The notes: a model not told the origin generated them from the letters alone. A stretch of DNA of 64,000 bases from an uncultured Ruminococcus sp. (GCF_937915125.1 NZ_CALDMP010000098.1:79306-143305); one strand, 5' to 3'; positions 1 to 9,285 are shown, counted from the stretch's first letter. Numbers and translations are program-made.

Positions 1-832
1 CCAGCTTTGCCTCCGGTACTCTGCCACAGACGCACTGCGGAAAGTCCGGCGGACAGACACAGCCCTGACACCAAGCGGCAAACTGTCGTTTCACCATCCG
101 GTCCTCCAAGGAGTGAAATGTAATCACCGCAAGACGTCCGCCGGGCTTCAGCACCGAAAATGCAGCCTGGAGACCTGCCTCCAGGTGCTCAAACTCTCCA
201 TTGACAGCGATACGAATCGCCTGGAAAGACTTTTTACATGGATTTTTCAGACGGCGCACCTTCGGCGGCACACTGCTTTTAATAAGTTCCGCCAGTTCCG
301 ATGTGGTATGGATGGGCTTTTCCCCTCTGGCACGCACAATATTTCTCGCAATACTGCGGGCAAAGGATTCCTCTCCATAGGTGTAGAGAATGCGGGAAAG
401 CTCCGCCTCGGAGGCGGTATTCACCAGTTCCTCCGCCGTCATTCCGGTCTGGCTCATGCGCATATCCAGAGGCGCATCCCCATGGTAAGAAAACCCACGG
501 GATTCCTCATCCAGCTGATGGGACGAAACGCCCAGATCCAACAGGACACCGTCCACCGGTGCTGCGCCCATTTCCGTCAGAACCGTCTGCATTTCATCAT
601 AATTGTGATGCACTACCTCCGCCGGATATGGTGCAAGGCGTTCCGTGGCTACCGCAACTGCGTCCGGGTCCCGGTCGAATCCGATGAGATGACCGCCTGC
701 TGTCAGGCGCTTTGCGATTTCCACTGCATGACCGGCGCCGCCCACTGTGCCGTCCACATATGTGCCGTCGGGGCGAATTGCCAGACCATCCAGCACTTCC
801 TGTAACAAAACAGGAATATGAACAAATTCCAT
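1..832 (-). CDS. rsmH: 16S rRNA (cytosine-1402-N4)-methyltransferase RsmH, C-terminus cut by window edge
   Basis: SAM-dependent methylation of C1402 in the 16S rRNA decoding centre. The frame reads MEFVHIPVLLQEVLDG, then the SAM loop VDGTVGGAGHAVEIA, LLDLGVSSHQLDE and GGRLAVITFHSLEDRMVK, all RsmH hallmarks; about 277 residues are present and the last few tens lie beyond base 1. The start at 832 has AGGAGG 6-7 bases upstream. It follows mraZ by 12 bp, the usual first two genes of the division and cell-wall cluster, so ftsL and a penicillin-binding protein gene are expected next to the left. Expression presumably comes from the mraZ promoter. Confidence 0.95.
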   Translation of the reverse strand, partial: MEFVHIPVLLQEVLDGLAIRPDGTYVDGTVGGAGHAVEIAKRLTAGGHLIGFDRDPDAVAVATERLAPYPAEVVHHNYDEMQTVLTEMGAAPVDGVLLDLGVSSHQLDEESRGFSYHGDAPLDMRMSQTGMTAEELVNTASEAELSRILYTYGEESFARSIARNIVRARGEKPIHTTSELAELIKSSVPPKVRRLKNPCKKSFQAIRIAVNGEFEHLEAGLQAAFSVLKPGGRLAVITFHSLEDRMVKRQFAAWCQGCVCPPDFPQCVCGRVPEAKL

Positions 833-844
833 GGGCGCCTCCTT

Positions 845-1273
845 TTAGAATCCCAGTTCCTCCAGTGTTTCCAGCATCTGCTTTGCATCAAAAGCGGCAT
901 TGAGGGCATCCCATCTGGCTCTGTCCCAGATCTCCGCCTTGTTGTTGGCACCGATCACCACCACGTCCTTTTCCAGTCCGGCAAACATCCGCAGATCCTG
1001 GGGGATCAGCACACGTCCCTGTTTATCGGGCGTAAGAATCCCGGCACCGGAAAAGAGCCAGCGTTTGATCTGGCTGCCCTTGGCTTCGGGAATGAGCGCC
1101 ACCTTTGCAGAAAGGCGATCCCATTCCTCTTCGGAATACACCGTCAGACACGGCTGGTCCAATCCCTTTGTGACATAGAACGACGCACCTAAAATTTCAC
1201 GGAGCTTCGTCGGAAAATTCAGGCGTCCCTTTACATCAATATTGTGGTAATAGGTGCCCATAAGGGAAGCCAC
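845..1273 (-). CDS. mraZ: Transcriptional regulator MraZ
   Basis: 142 residues, the normal MraZ length. It has two SpoVT/AbrB-like halves, each with the DKGR-type core: YYHNIDVKGRLNFPTKLRE near the N-terminus and DKQGRVLIPQDLR in the second half. MraZ binds short direct repeats in front of its own operon and represses or tunes it. The first in-frame start is GTG at 1273, preceded by a GGAAAGG-like site; an internal ATG at 1261 (MGTYYHNID) has no visible ribosome site but matches where many homologues begin, so either is possible. First gene of the operon with rsmH. Confidence 0.93.
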   Translation of the reverse strand: MASLMGTYYHNIDVKGRLNFPTKLREILGASFYVTKGLDQPCLTVYSEEEWDRLSAKVALIPEAKGSQIKRWLFSGAGILTPDKQGRVLIPQDLRMFAGLEKDVVVIGANNKAEIWDRARWDALNAAFDAKQMLETLEELGF

Positions 1274-1322
1274 ATTCGCCGCCGCCTTTCCACAAAAGAA
1301 TCAGACAGACTGTGGGAGTGGT

Positions 1323-1353
1323 GCCCCACTTTTAGGGAATCCGCCCCACTTTT
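1323..1353 (-). promoter_or_regulatory. Probable MraZ boxes (two direct repeats)
   Basis: AAAAGTGGGGC (minus strand) occurs twice, at 1323-1333 and 1343-1353, exactly 20 bp apart and just downstream of the mraZ -10 box. GTGGG-type direct repeats are the known MraZ target. The exact 20-bp period puts both copies on the same helix face. Confidence 0.75.
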
Positions 1354-1368
1354 CACCGCCATGTTATT

Positions 1369-1397
1369 ATTATACCGTATCTCCGACAAAATTGCAA
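1369..1397 (-). promoter_or_regulatory. mraZ promoter
   Basis: TTGCAA (1392-1397), 17 bp, TATAAT (1369-1374). Predicted start near 1362, so the MraZ boxes lie at about +10 to +40. Confidence 0.85.
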
Positions 1398-1486
1398 GAA
1401 TGCAACAACAGAAAGGTACAAAAAATATGTCTGAAAAATTTTCTTTTTTTTATACAGGTTGCACAAAGTGAACCATACATGTAACA

Positions 1487-1514
1487 CAAAAGGGACGAGC
1501 CGAAGCTCGTCCCT
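1487..1514 (-). terminator. Terminator after tuf
   Basis: Perfect 10-bp stem AGGGACGAGC / GCTCGTCCCT with a 4-base loop, followed on the minus strand by TTTTGTGTT. Confidence 0.9.
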
Positions 1515-1543
1515 CATGGAATTCACAAAAAATGCAAATTGAA

Positions 1544-2743
1544 TTATTCGTTGATTGCAGTTACAACGCCGGAGCCTACAGTTCTGCCGCCCTCACGGAT
1601 AGCGAAACGCAGACCTTCTTCGATAGCGATCGGGGAGATCAGCTCAACGTCCATCTCTACGTTATCGCCCGGTGTGCACATTTCAACGTCAGCCGGCAGA
1701 GTGATGATACCGGTAACGTCAGTTGTTCTGAAATAGAACTGCGGTCTGTAGTTGTTGAAGAACGGTGTGTGACGGCCGCCTTCTTCCTTCTTCAGAACGT
1801 AAACCTGACCCTTGAACTTGGTGTGCGGGTGAATGGAGCCCGGCTTGCAGAGAACCTGACCACGCTCAACCTGGTCACGGGTGATACCACGGAGCAGTGC
1901 ACCAACGTTATCGCCTGCTTCTGCAAAGTCCAGAGACTTACGGAACATTTCCAGACCGGTAACAACGGTGTTCAGCTTTTCTTCAGACAGACCAACGATT
2001 TCAACCGGCTCGTTTACGTTCAGCTTTCCGCGCTCTACACGACCGGTAACAACGGTACCACGGCCAGAGATGGTCATAGTATCCTCGATCGGCATCAGGA
2101 ACGGCTTTGCATCGTCACGTTCCGGAGTCGGGATATACTCGTCAACAGCGTTCATCAGATCGATGATCGGCTGATATGCCGGATCGCTCAGATCGTCCGG
2201 AGCTTCCAGAGCAGCCAGAGCAGAACCAGTGATGATCGGAGTGTCATCACCCGGGAAGTCATACTCGCTCAGGGTGTCACGGATATCCATCTCAACCAGT
2301 TCCAGCAGTTCCGGATCGTCAACCTGGTCAGCCTTGTTCATGAATACAACGATTGCCGGTACGCCTACCTGACGAGCCAACAGGATGTGCTCCTTAGTCT
2401 GAGCCATCGGGCCGTCAGAAGCAGCAACTACCAGGATAGCGCCGTCCATCTGAGCTGCACCGGTGATCATGTTCTTAACGTAGTCAGCGTGACCCGGGCA
2501 GTCAACGTGTGCATAGTGACGTGCATCGGTCTCATACTCTACGTGAGCAGTATTGATTGTGATACCACGCTCTCTCTCCTCCGGAGCCTTATCGATCATA
2601 TCGTAAGCCTCATACTGCGCCTGACCCTTCAGAGCCAGAGTCTTTGTGATCGCAGCAGTCAGAGTGGTCTTACCATGGTCAACGTGACCGATGGTACCAA
2701 TGTTTACATGCGGTTTGGTTCTTTCAAATTTAGCCTTTGCCAT
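1544..2743 (-). CDS. tuf: Elongation factor Tu
   Basis: 399 residues, standard size. GTP-binding signatures are GHVDHGKTTL (G1), DCPGHADYVKNM (G3) and MNKADQ (G4); domains II and III follow intact. It delivers aminoacyl-tRNA to the ribosome. The start MAKAKFERTKPH is set by AGGAGGATTATTCC upstream; a longer frame to 2785 has no ribosome site. Last gene of the str cluster, but it has its own promoter and a strong terminator, so it can be made in excess of EF-G. Confidence 0.98.
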   Translation of the reverse strand: MAKAKFERTKPHVNIGTIGHVDHGKTTLTAAITKTLALKGQAQYEAYDMIDKAPEERERGITINTAHVEYETDARHYAHVDCPGHADYVKNMITGAAQMDGAILVVAASDGPMAQTKEHILLARQVGVPAIVVFMNKADQVDDPELLELVEMDIRDTLSEYDFPGDDTPIITGSALAALEAPDDLSDPAYQPIIDLMNAVDEYIPTPERDDAKPFLMPIEDTMTISGRGTVVTGRVERGKLNVNEPVEIVGLSEEKLNTVVTGLEMFRKSLDFAEAGDNVGALLRGITRDQVERGQVLCKPGSIHPHTKFKGQVYVLKKEEGGRHTPFFNNYRPQFYFRTTDVTGIITLPADVEMCTPGDNVEMDVELISPIAIEEGLRFAIREGGRTVGSGVVTAINE

Positions 2744-2806
2744 TGGAATAATCCTCCTCAATGAAAAAATTTCAGCGTAAGGCACTTAACGAGAAGTGTT
2801 ACGTAT

Positions 2807-2835
2807 ATTGTAGCAGATTCCGAGAAAAATTGCAA
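2807..2835 (-). promoter_or_regulatory. tuf promoter
   Basis: TTGCAA (2830-2835), 17 bp, TACAAT (2807-2812), in the gap between fusA and tuf. Confidence 0.85.
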
Positions 2836-2837
2836 GT

Positions 2838-2871
2838 GTTTTTTGAAAAAATCATTGGATTTTTCAAAAAA
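2838..2871 (-). terminator. Possible weak hairpin after fusA
   Basis: AT-only inverted repeat (TTTTTTGAAAAA ... TTTTTCAAAAAA) between the fusA stop and the tuf promoter. It may end or slow fusA transcripts; stem stability is poor, so this is tentative. Confidence 0.35.
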
Positions 2872-2874
2872 ACT

Positions 2875-4950
2875 TTATTTCTTTCTGGAAGACATGATTT
2901 TTTCGGCGATATTCTTCGGAACTTCCTGATAGCTGTGGGGTTCCATGGAATACTGACCACGGCCCTGTGTGTTGGAACGCAAGTCGCTGGTATAGCCGAA
3001 CATTTCGGACAGCGGCACCAGAGCGTCAACCTGTACAGTACCTGTACGGGATTCCTGACCCTGGATCTGTCCACGACGGGAACTCAGGTCGCCGATAACA
3101 GTACCGGTGTAATCGTCCGGAACGGTAACGGAAACCTTCATGATCGGTTCCATGAGGATGGGCTGTGCCTGCTTCATTGCTTCCTTGAATGCAATAGAAC
3201 CAGCGATCTTGAATGCCATTTCCGAAGAGTCAACTTCGTGATAGGATCCATCGTACAGCTCAACCTTTACGTCAACGACCTCATAGCCTGCCAGGATACC
3301 TGCCTGCATTGCGCCGCGGATACCTGCATCGACAGCCGGAATATATTCCTTCGGGATGGCACCGCCGACAACCTTGTTGGTGAACTCATAGCCTTTACCG
3401 GACTCGTTAGGCTCAACACGGATCTTAACGTGACCGTACTGACCGGAACCACCAGACTGCTTCTTGTACTTGTAGTCCACATCGGCATTGCCCTTGATGG
3501 TTTCCTTGTAGGATACCTGGGGTGCACCAACGTTTGCTTCTACCTTGAACTCACGGAGCAGACGGTCTACGATGATATCCAGGTGCAGCTCGCCCATGCC
3601 GGCGATAATGGTCTGACCGGTTTCCTCGTCTGTCCAGGTACGGAAGGTCGGGTCTTCTTCTGCCAGCTTTGCCAGCGCAATCCCCATCTTGTCCTGACCA
3701 GCCTTGGTCTTCGGCTCGATCGCCAGCTGGATAACCGGCTCCGGGAATTCCATGGATTCCAGGATAACCGGGTGCTTTTCGTCACAGAGTGTATCACCGG
3801 TGGTGGTATTCTTCAGACCAACAACGGCAGCGATATCGCCTGCGTAAACAGTTTCGATATCCTTTCTGTGGTTTGCGTGCATCTGTACGATACGACCCAT
3901 ACGCTCCTTGTTGTCCTTGGTAGCGTTCAGAACGGTATCGCCGGCATTTACGGTACCGGAATATACACGGAAGAAGCACAGCTTACCTACGAAGGGGTCA
4001 GTTGCGATCTTGAATGCCAGAGCGGAGAACGGCTCGTCATCGGAAGAGTGGCGCTCGCACTCTTCGCCTGTCTCAGCGTCAACGCCCTTGATTGCGGGAA
4101 CGTCCAGCGGAGACGGCATATAATCCACAACAGCGTCCAGGAGCTTCTGTACGCCCTTGTTGCGGTAAGAGGTACCGCATACAACCGGTACCATGGTGTT
4201 TGCGATAGTAGACTTACGGATGCAGGCCTTGATCTCGTCGATGGTGATCTCTTCGTCAGCGAAGAACTTCTCCATGAGCTCGTCATCCTGTTCAGCCACA
4301 TGCTCCATCAGGTTCTGACGATATTCCTCAGCCTTTTCCTTCATATCCTCCGGAATTTCTTCCACGCGGATATCCTTGCCCAGGTCATCATAGTATACAT
4401 ATGCCTTCATTTCAACCAGGTCGATGATGCCCTTAAACTCGTCCTCAGCACCGATAGGCAGCTGGATCGGAACAGCATTACACTTCAGTCTGTCGTGCAT
4501 CATGTCTACAACGCGGTAGAAATCGGCACCCATGATGTCCATCTTATTGACATATGCCATGCGGGGAACCTGATACTTATCAGCCTGACGCCATACGGTT
4601 TCAGACTGGGGTTCTACGCCGCCCTTTGCGCAAAATACGGTAACAGAGCCGTCCAGTACACGCAGGGAACGCTCTACCTCAACGGTAAAGTCCACGTGAC
4701 CCGGGGTATCAATGATGTTGATTCTGTGACCTGCCCAGTATGCGGTGGTTGCAGCGGATGTGATAGTGATACCACGCTCCTGCTCCTGTGCCATCCAGTC
4801 CATAGTAGCAGCACCCTCGTGGGTCTCGCCGATCTTATGGTTGATACCGGTGTAGAACAGAATACGCTCTGTTGTAGTGGTCTTACCGGCATCGATGTGC
4901 GCCATGATACCGATATTTCTGGTTTTTTCCAGGGAACAATCTCTAGCCAT
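2875..4950 (-). CDS. fusA: Elongation factor G
   Basis: 691 residues, full length. GTPase motifs AHIDAGKTTTTERIL, DTPGHVDFTVEV and NKMD are present, followed by domains II-V ending in the GRGQYSMEPHSYQEVPKN segment. Catalyses ribosomal translocation and, with RRF, recycling. Start has AGGAGGATCATCT upstream. Second last of the rpsL-rpsG-fusA-tuf order, 33 bp after rpsG. Confidence 0.98.
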   Translation of the reverse strand: MARDCSLEKTRNIGIMAHIDAGKTTTTERILFYTGINHKIGETHEGAATMDWMAQEQERGITITSAATTAYWAGHRINIIDTPGHVDFTVEVERSLRVLDGSVTVFCAKGGVEPQSETVWRQADKYQVPRMAYVNKMDIMGADFYRVVDMMHDRLKCNAVPIQLPIGAEDEFKGIIDLVEMKAYVYYDDLGKDIRVEEIPEDMKEKAEEYRQNLMEHVAEQDDELMEKFFADEEITIDEIKACIRKSTIANTMVPVVCGTSYRNKGVQKLLDAVVDYMPSPLDVPAIKGVDAETGEECERHSSDDEPFSALAFKIATDPFVGKLCFFRVYSGTVNAGDTVLNATKDNKERMGRIVQMHANHRKDIETVYAGDIAAVVGLKNTTTGDTLCDEKHPVILESMEFPEPVIQLAIEPKTKAGQDKMGIALAKLAEEDPTFRTWTDEETGQTIIAGMGELHLDIIVDRLLREFKVEANVGAPQVSYKETIKGNADVDYKYKKQSGGSGQYGHVKIRVEPNESGKGYEFTNKVVGGAIPKEYIPAVDAGIRGAMQAGILAGYEVVDVKVELYDGSYHEVDSSEMAFKIAGSIAFKEAMKQAQPILMEPIMKVSVTVPDDYTGTVIGDLSSRRGQIQGQESRTGTVQVDALVPLSEMFGYTSDLRSNTQGRGQYSMEPHSYQEVPKNIAEKIMSSRKK

Positions 4951-4983
4951 AGATGATCCTCCTTTTCCCGAAGCGCAGTGCGC

Positions 4984-5454
4984 TTACCAGCGGTAGTGTG
5001 CAAACGCCTTGTTTGCCTCTGCCATCTTGTGTGTATCGTCACGCTTCTTGCAGGCACCGCCGGTGTTGTTCAGTGCGTCGAGGATCTCTCCTGCCAGACG
5101 CTCCTTCATTGTCTTCTCGTTACGCAGTCTGGAATACTTGGTGATCCAGCGCAGACCGAGAGTCTGACGGCGTTCCGGACGGACTTCCATCGGAACCTGG
5201 TAGGTGGCACCGCCCATACGGCGAGCCTTTACTTCCAGAACCGGCATTACGTTTTCCATTGCCTGCTGGAACATTTCAAGTGCATCCTTGCCGGTCTTTT
5301 CAGCGACAATATCAAATGCACCGTAAACAATCTTCTGGGCAACGCCCTTTTTACCGTCGATCATCACATTGTTGATGAGACGGGTTACGAGCTTGGAGTT
5401 ATAAATCGGATCCTCCAGCACGTCACGTTTTGCGATCTTACCTCTTCTTGGCAT
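4984..5454 (-). CDS. rpsG: Ribosomal protein S7
   Basis: 156 residues, standard length. MPRRGKIAKRDVLEDPIYNSKLVTRLINNVM is the S7 N-terminus (shown here in part of its frame) and the TKYSRLRNEKTMKERLAGEI region is conserved. It nucleates the 30S head. AAGGAGGG lies upstream. A 221-bp gap separates it from rpsL; no separate promoter was recognised there, so it may hold a leader for S7 autoregulation, which is known in other bacteria. Confidence 0.97.
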   Translation of the reverse strand: MPRRGKIAKRDVLEDPIYNSKLVTRLINNVMIDGKKGVAQKIVYGAFDIVAEKTGKDALEMFQQAMENVMPVLEVKARRMGGATYQVPMEVRPERRQTLGLRWITKYSRLRNEKTMKERLAGEILDALNNTGGACKKRDDTHKMAEANKAFAHYRW

Positions 5455-5675
5455 TTTCGCTTCCCTCCTTCACATGATTCATGAATTCACAGGTACTCAA
5501 TCGGGCGGCAGCGCCGCCGACCGTCAGGGCCAATGGAGAGGAATACGCACGGCGCATATACGCCATCTATATTCATATCTCCACAGTTCCCGTGGTGATC
5601 TATAAAGCTTCCTGTTTCACCGGAGCAAAGCTGCTCCTGTTCGAATGGTTTGACCGAAGTATCTGCTTTTAGAAA

Positions 5676-6098
5676 TTACTTCTTGCCAGCCTTCGGCTTC
5701 TTAGCGCCGTACTTCGAGCGAGCCTGCATTCTGTTTGCAACGCCCTGTGCATCGAGAGTACCGCGGATGATGTGGTAACGCACACCAGGCAGGTCCTTTA
5801 CACGGCCGCCACGAATCAGAACAACGCTGTGTTCCTGCAGATTATGGCCGATACCCGGAATGTACGAAGTAACCTCATAGCCGTTTGTCAGCTTAACTCT
5901 GGCAATCTTTCTCATAGCGGAGTTCGGCTTCTTCGGGGTCGCAGTACGAACTGCGGTGCAGACGCCTCTCTTCTGCGGAGAACTCTGATTTGTGGTCACT
6001 TTCTTCTTGGCATTATAGCCCTTCTGCAGTGCCGGAGCGGTAGACTTGTACTGCTGTACCTTTCTTCCTTTCCGAACCAACTGATTAAACGTAGGCAT
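5676..6098 (-). CDS. rpsL: Ribosomal protein S12
   Basis: 140 residues beginning MPTFNQLVRKGR, with AAAGGAGGAAAATT upstream; the longer frame to 6143 lacks a ribosome site. The TPKKPNSAMRK and GGRVKDLPGVRYH loops carry the lysines that are usually mutated in streptomycin resistance, and they are wild type here. First gene of the str operon. Confidence 0.97.
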   Translation of the reverse strand: MPTFNQLVRKGRKVQQYKSTAPALQKGYNAKKKVTTNQSSPQKRGVCTAVRTATPKKPNSAMRKIARVKLTNGYEVTSYIPGIGHNLQEHSVVLIRGGRVKDLPGVRYHIIRGTLDAQGVANRMQARSKYGAKKPKAGKK

Positions 6099-6162
6099 AA
6101 TTTTCCTCCTTTGCAAAAAAATGAATTGACAGCGACAGCACATGACCGCCGCATGCCTTCCT

Positions 6163-6191
6163 ATTGTAGCACAAAGCGCCGCCTATGTCAA
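6163..6191 (-). promoter_or_regulatory. rpsL (str operon) promoter
   Basis: TTGACA (6186-6191), 17 bp, TACAAT (6163-6168). Confidence 0.9.
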
Positions 6192-6221
6192 CGTGTTTTC
6201 AAAAAATTTACATTTACAAAT

Positions 6222-6260
6222 AAAAAAAGCAGACGGAACTGCATATGCCGTCCCGTCTGC
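6222..6260 (-). terminator. Terminator after LRR-dockerin gene A
   Basis: GCAGACGG / CCGTCTGC stem (6229-6236 and 6253-6260) followed by TTTTTTTA on the minus strand, just past the stop at 6268. Confidence 0.9.
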
Positions 6261-6267
6261 GTGTTTA

Positions 6268-9018
6268 CTATATTATGATGCGCCGAATCTGTTCCAGCCA
6301 CTGGGAAACATCCATGGGCATTCCCACAGACTGCATGGCATAGAACCACAAGATCTGATAGGCATCGTCCGGTGAAACCTCGCCGTCCTGATCCACATCC
6401 ATCCGATACAATGTCGGCTCATCCGCTGTCACATCCATACCCACAGAAAGCTGTGCATAAATCACAAGTGCCAGATAAGCATCGTCTGCATCGATCCTGC
6501 CGTCTCCGTTGGCATCGCCCTTCGATAGTTCGCCGGAGGCATTGGTTTCCGATGTGACTGTCGTCTGTGTCATAGAAAGCGTCGTATCTGTTGCTGCCGT
6601 CGTGGCAACAGAAGTGGTGGTGAAAGTTTCAGCCGTTGTGAGCCGTATGGTCGTTGTAACTGTTGTTTCGGTCATGGTCGACTGCACAGCAGTTGTGGTA
6701 TCCGAAGCGGTAGATTCCGTTATTATGGTAGCCTCTGTACCGGTGTTTTCCGTGGTCACGGTCTGGGACATTGTGGTATCCAGGGTCTCCTCTGTTCTGG
6801 AAACAGCCGTGGTGCTCTGCCATGTTTCATCCGTTGTGGTCTCTGCGGCAGAACTCGATCTTTCTGCTGTTTCCTGTGTGGTATTTGTCGTTGTAGTGGT
6901 CGTTGTGGCGGTGAAGGAATCTCCTGTAATAAACGGCGGCATGGTGACAGAGGAGGTGGTTGTCGTAACAGATGCCGTATCCGCTTCTGTCTCTGTTTGC
7001 CGTATTGTTGTTGTCATAACAGCCGTACTGGTTACAGTTGTCGTAGCAGAAGTTGTTTCCGAAGCTCCATTCAGCAGGGTGAACTGGCGGTCAAATTTCT
7101 GTGCATACTGCTGGATGGTAGAGTCCTCATACCCCTGCAAAGGACAGCTTGCAGGAAACGTGGATTCCTCCATGGGGATCACTGTATCCTGGCTCAGAAA
7201 TGCAAAAGTAACGCCGTCACAGCCTGTAAAGGAATCCGCCCGTATCGAAGTCAGTGTTGCCGGCAGGATCAGTGCACCCAGGCTGCAGCAATTTGCAAAA
7301 ACCTCTGAGCCGATCTCTGTCAGGCACGTGTTTTCCGTCTGAAGATTATCCTGTTTTTTCTCCAGAGATGTGCATCCATAAAAGGCTCTGTCCCCTATGG
7401 TGGCGAGTGTAGCAGGCAGCTGGACGATTTTCAGACTGGTGCAGTCCCGGAAGGCGTCTGTCCCGATGGTCACAAGTCCAGCCGGCAGGGTGATTTCCCG
7501 CAGTGCCGTACAACCCTGAAATGCGCCATCGCCGATGGTTTCCACAGCGGTCATGCCTGTAATGGTCTGGAGTGCAGTGCAATCCTGAAAAGCACCGTTT
7601 TCGATGCTGGTGACAGTGGCAGAAAAATCCACCTGCCGGATGGTCTCACAGCCCAGAAATGCATCGGCATTGACATTCGTCATACCTGATGGCAATACCA
7701 CGCGCACCACGTTGGAATGGTTTGCCAGAAAGCCGCTGCCGATGGTGTGCACATCCTGGGGAATGACGATCATTTCTGCATTGCCCCGGTACTCCAGAAG
7801 TACGCCGCCGCAGATCACCCAGGTGCCCTCCTGCTGTTCCATCCAGCCTGTCTTAAAGAATGCGTCCTTCCCCACCGTGCGCACCGAATCGGGCAGTTCC
7901 AGATCTATGAGACTGGTACACATGGAAAAGGCATAGGAACCGATCTCGCTGAGATTCTCCGGCATATTGATGACACGGAGACTGGTGCAGTCATTAAAAG
8001 CATAGTCACCGATGATCTGCACACTGTCTGCCAGGGCAGCATATTCCAGCATTTTACACCCGGAGAACGCACACGCCGGGATCTTTTCCAGCTTTCCTGA
8101 AATCACCATCATATAAAGTGCTGTGCAGTTGGAGAACGCAAAAGACCCCATGCTTGTCAGCGAAGCAGGCAGCACCAGAAGCCGCAGGGCGGTACAGGAT
8201 TCAAAAGTAGAATTGCCGATAGTGCGCAGTCCGCTGCCGAAGGAAACGGACTCCATGGCAGTACAGCCATAGAACGCCTGGTCGCCGATGGAGATCAGGG
8301 TGCTGGGAAAATCCGCCATTTCCAGTGATGTGCACTCATAGAATGCGTTGGAACGGATCTGGCGCAGACCGGAGGAAAAATGTACTTCTGACAATGCACT
8401 GCAATATGCAAAGCAGCTGCTTCCCACATACAAAACGCTTTTGGGCATTTCCACCTGCACCACAGTTTCATTTTCCTGAAACAGTCGGTCTGCAAGCACT
8501 TCCACACCAGTGGGTATCGTGACAGAAGCACGCTCACGGAGCACATCTACGGCGATCCTGCCGCCCAGCACTGCCAGATCGGTCTTGCAGGTATTCTGCC
8601 ACTGGGTTCCCTCCAGAACTTCCTGTCCCACATAGATGGCAGAAGAAGCTCCCCCAACTTCTGCCAGATTGGAACAATCAGAAAACGCATGGTCGCCGAT
8701 GGTTGTCACGCTGGAAGGAATATACACCGACTGAAGGGTTTCGTTTCCAGCAAACGCCTCCTGTGCGATCTCTGTGACCACATGCCCGTCAATGACCTCC
8801 GGAATCTCGATGGCTTCGCATGTCTCATCGCCGCCGGTGATCACTGCGTTTCCTAAAATATCAAGTGTGTAATAAACGGAATCATATGCCATAACAGCCG
8901 TTGTTTCAGACGAAGTTTCCTCTGCCTGTACGCATTCCGGCATCATGATCAAAGAAGTCATACTGACCACTGCTGCCATGAAAACAGCTTGCAGGCGTTT
9001 CCAGCTATTTTTCCGCAT
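6268..9018 (-). CDS. Secreted LRR (BspA-type) protein with Thr-rich linker and dockerin (A)
   Basis: 916 residues. Signal peptide at 1-33 (basic start, hydrophobic core, ending ECVQA). About 50-640 are BspA/LRR_5 repeats of the form C(T/S)xLxxVxIPxxVTxIGxxAF. About 655-830 is a Thr/Ser/Glu-rich linker with many TTTTT and TVTTT runs. The last 84 residues form a dockerin with two calcium loops (GDANGDGRIDADDAY and MDVDQDGEVSPDDAY). Predicted to be exported and bound through the dockerin to a cohesin scaffold; the LRR part is probably for binding rather than catalysis, as no enzyme domain is visible. The start at 9018 has AAAGGAG upstream; the frame continues to 9096 without a ribosome site. Confidence 0.9.
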   Translation of the reverse strand: MRKNSWKRLQAVFMAAVVSMTSLIMMPECVQAEETSSETTAVMAYDSVYYTLDILGNAVITGGDETCEAIEIPEVIDGHVVTEIAQEAFAGNETLQSVYIPSSVTTIGDHAFSDCSNLAEVGGASSAIYVGQEVLEGTQWQNTCKTDLAVLGGRIAVDVLRERASVTIPTGVEVLADRLFQENETVVQVEMPKSVLYVGSSCFAYCSALSEVHFSSGLRQIRSNAFYECTSLEMADFPSTLISIGDQAFYGCTAMESVSFGSGLRTIGNSTFESCTALRLLVLPASLTSMGSFAFSNCTALYMMVISGKLEKIPACAFSGCKMLEYAALADSVQIIGDYAFNDCTSLRVINMPENLSEIGSYAFSMCTSLIDLELPDSVRTVGKDAFFKTGWMEQQEGTWVICGGVLLEYRGNAEMIVIPQDVHTIGSGFLANHSNVVRVVLPSGMTNVNADAFLGCETIRQVDFSATVTSIENGAFQDCTALQTITGMTAVETIGDGAFQGCTALREITLPAGLVTIGTDAFRDCTSLKIVQLPATLATIGDRAFYGCTSLEKKQDNLQTENTCLTEIGSEVFANCCSLGALILPATLTSIRADSFTGCDGVTFAFLSQDTVIPMEESTFPASCPLQGYEDSTIQQYAQKFDRQFTLLNGASETTSATTTVTSTAVMTTTIRQTETEADTASVTTTTSSVTMPPFITGDSFTATTTTTTTNTTQETAERSSSAAETTTDETWQSTTAVSRTEETLDTTMSQTVTTENTGTEATIITESTASDTTTAVQSTMTETTVTTTIRLTTAETFTTTSVATTAATDTTLSMTQTTVTSETNASGELSKGDANGDGRIDADDAYLALVIYAQLSVGMDVTADEPTLYRMDVDQDGEVSPDDAYQILWFYAMQSVGMPMDVSQWLEQIRRIII

Positions 9019-9091
9019 ATGAACCACTCCTTTCAAAAATAATTTTCTTTCAGCAGCATTTGACTGCTGCCGCAATTCCCCAAAAACTTGT

Positions 9092-9280
9092 GGCAATACC
9101 GCACAAAGATTGTGCGTCAGATGTACTCTGCGAGCATAAACTTTGTCAGATTTTTTGTCAGATGAAACAAAAATCGCAGTGAATACTTTGTGTATTCACG
9201 AGCATTTTTGTGAAATATGACGCAAAAGATGCAAGCATATGACGTGCAAAGCCGTCAGGCGCTCTTTGTGCGGTGTTGCC
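9092..9280. mobile_element. MITE-like element, copy A (189 bp)
   Basis: Starts GGCAATACCGCACAAAGA and ends with the matching inverted TCTTTGTGCGGTGTTGCC. Flanked by a 4-bp direct duplication TTGT. Longer than its relatives by about 17 bp in the left half. Lies 5 bp past the stop of the gene to its right and upstream of LRR-dockerin gene A. No coding capacity. Confidence 0.9.
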
Positions 9281-9285
9281 TTGTC

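Noticed and set aside
1532..2764. 410-residue frame opposite tuf
   Set aside because: Shadow of EF-Tu caused by codon bias.
2761..4956. 731-residue open frame on the plus strand opposite fusA
   Set aside because: Exact antisense shadow of a highly conserved gene; no ribosome site, protein has no recognisable features.
6509..7342. 277-residue Val/Ser-rich plus-strand frame
   Set aside because: Antisense of the Thr-rich linker of LRR-dockerin A; low complexity only.
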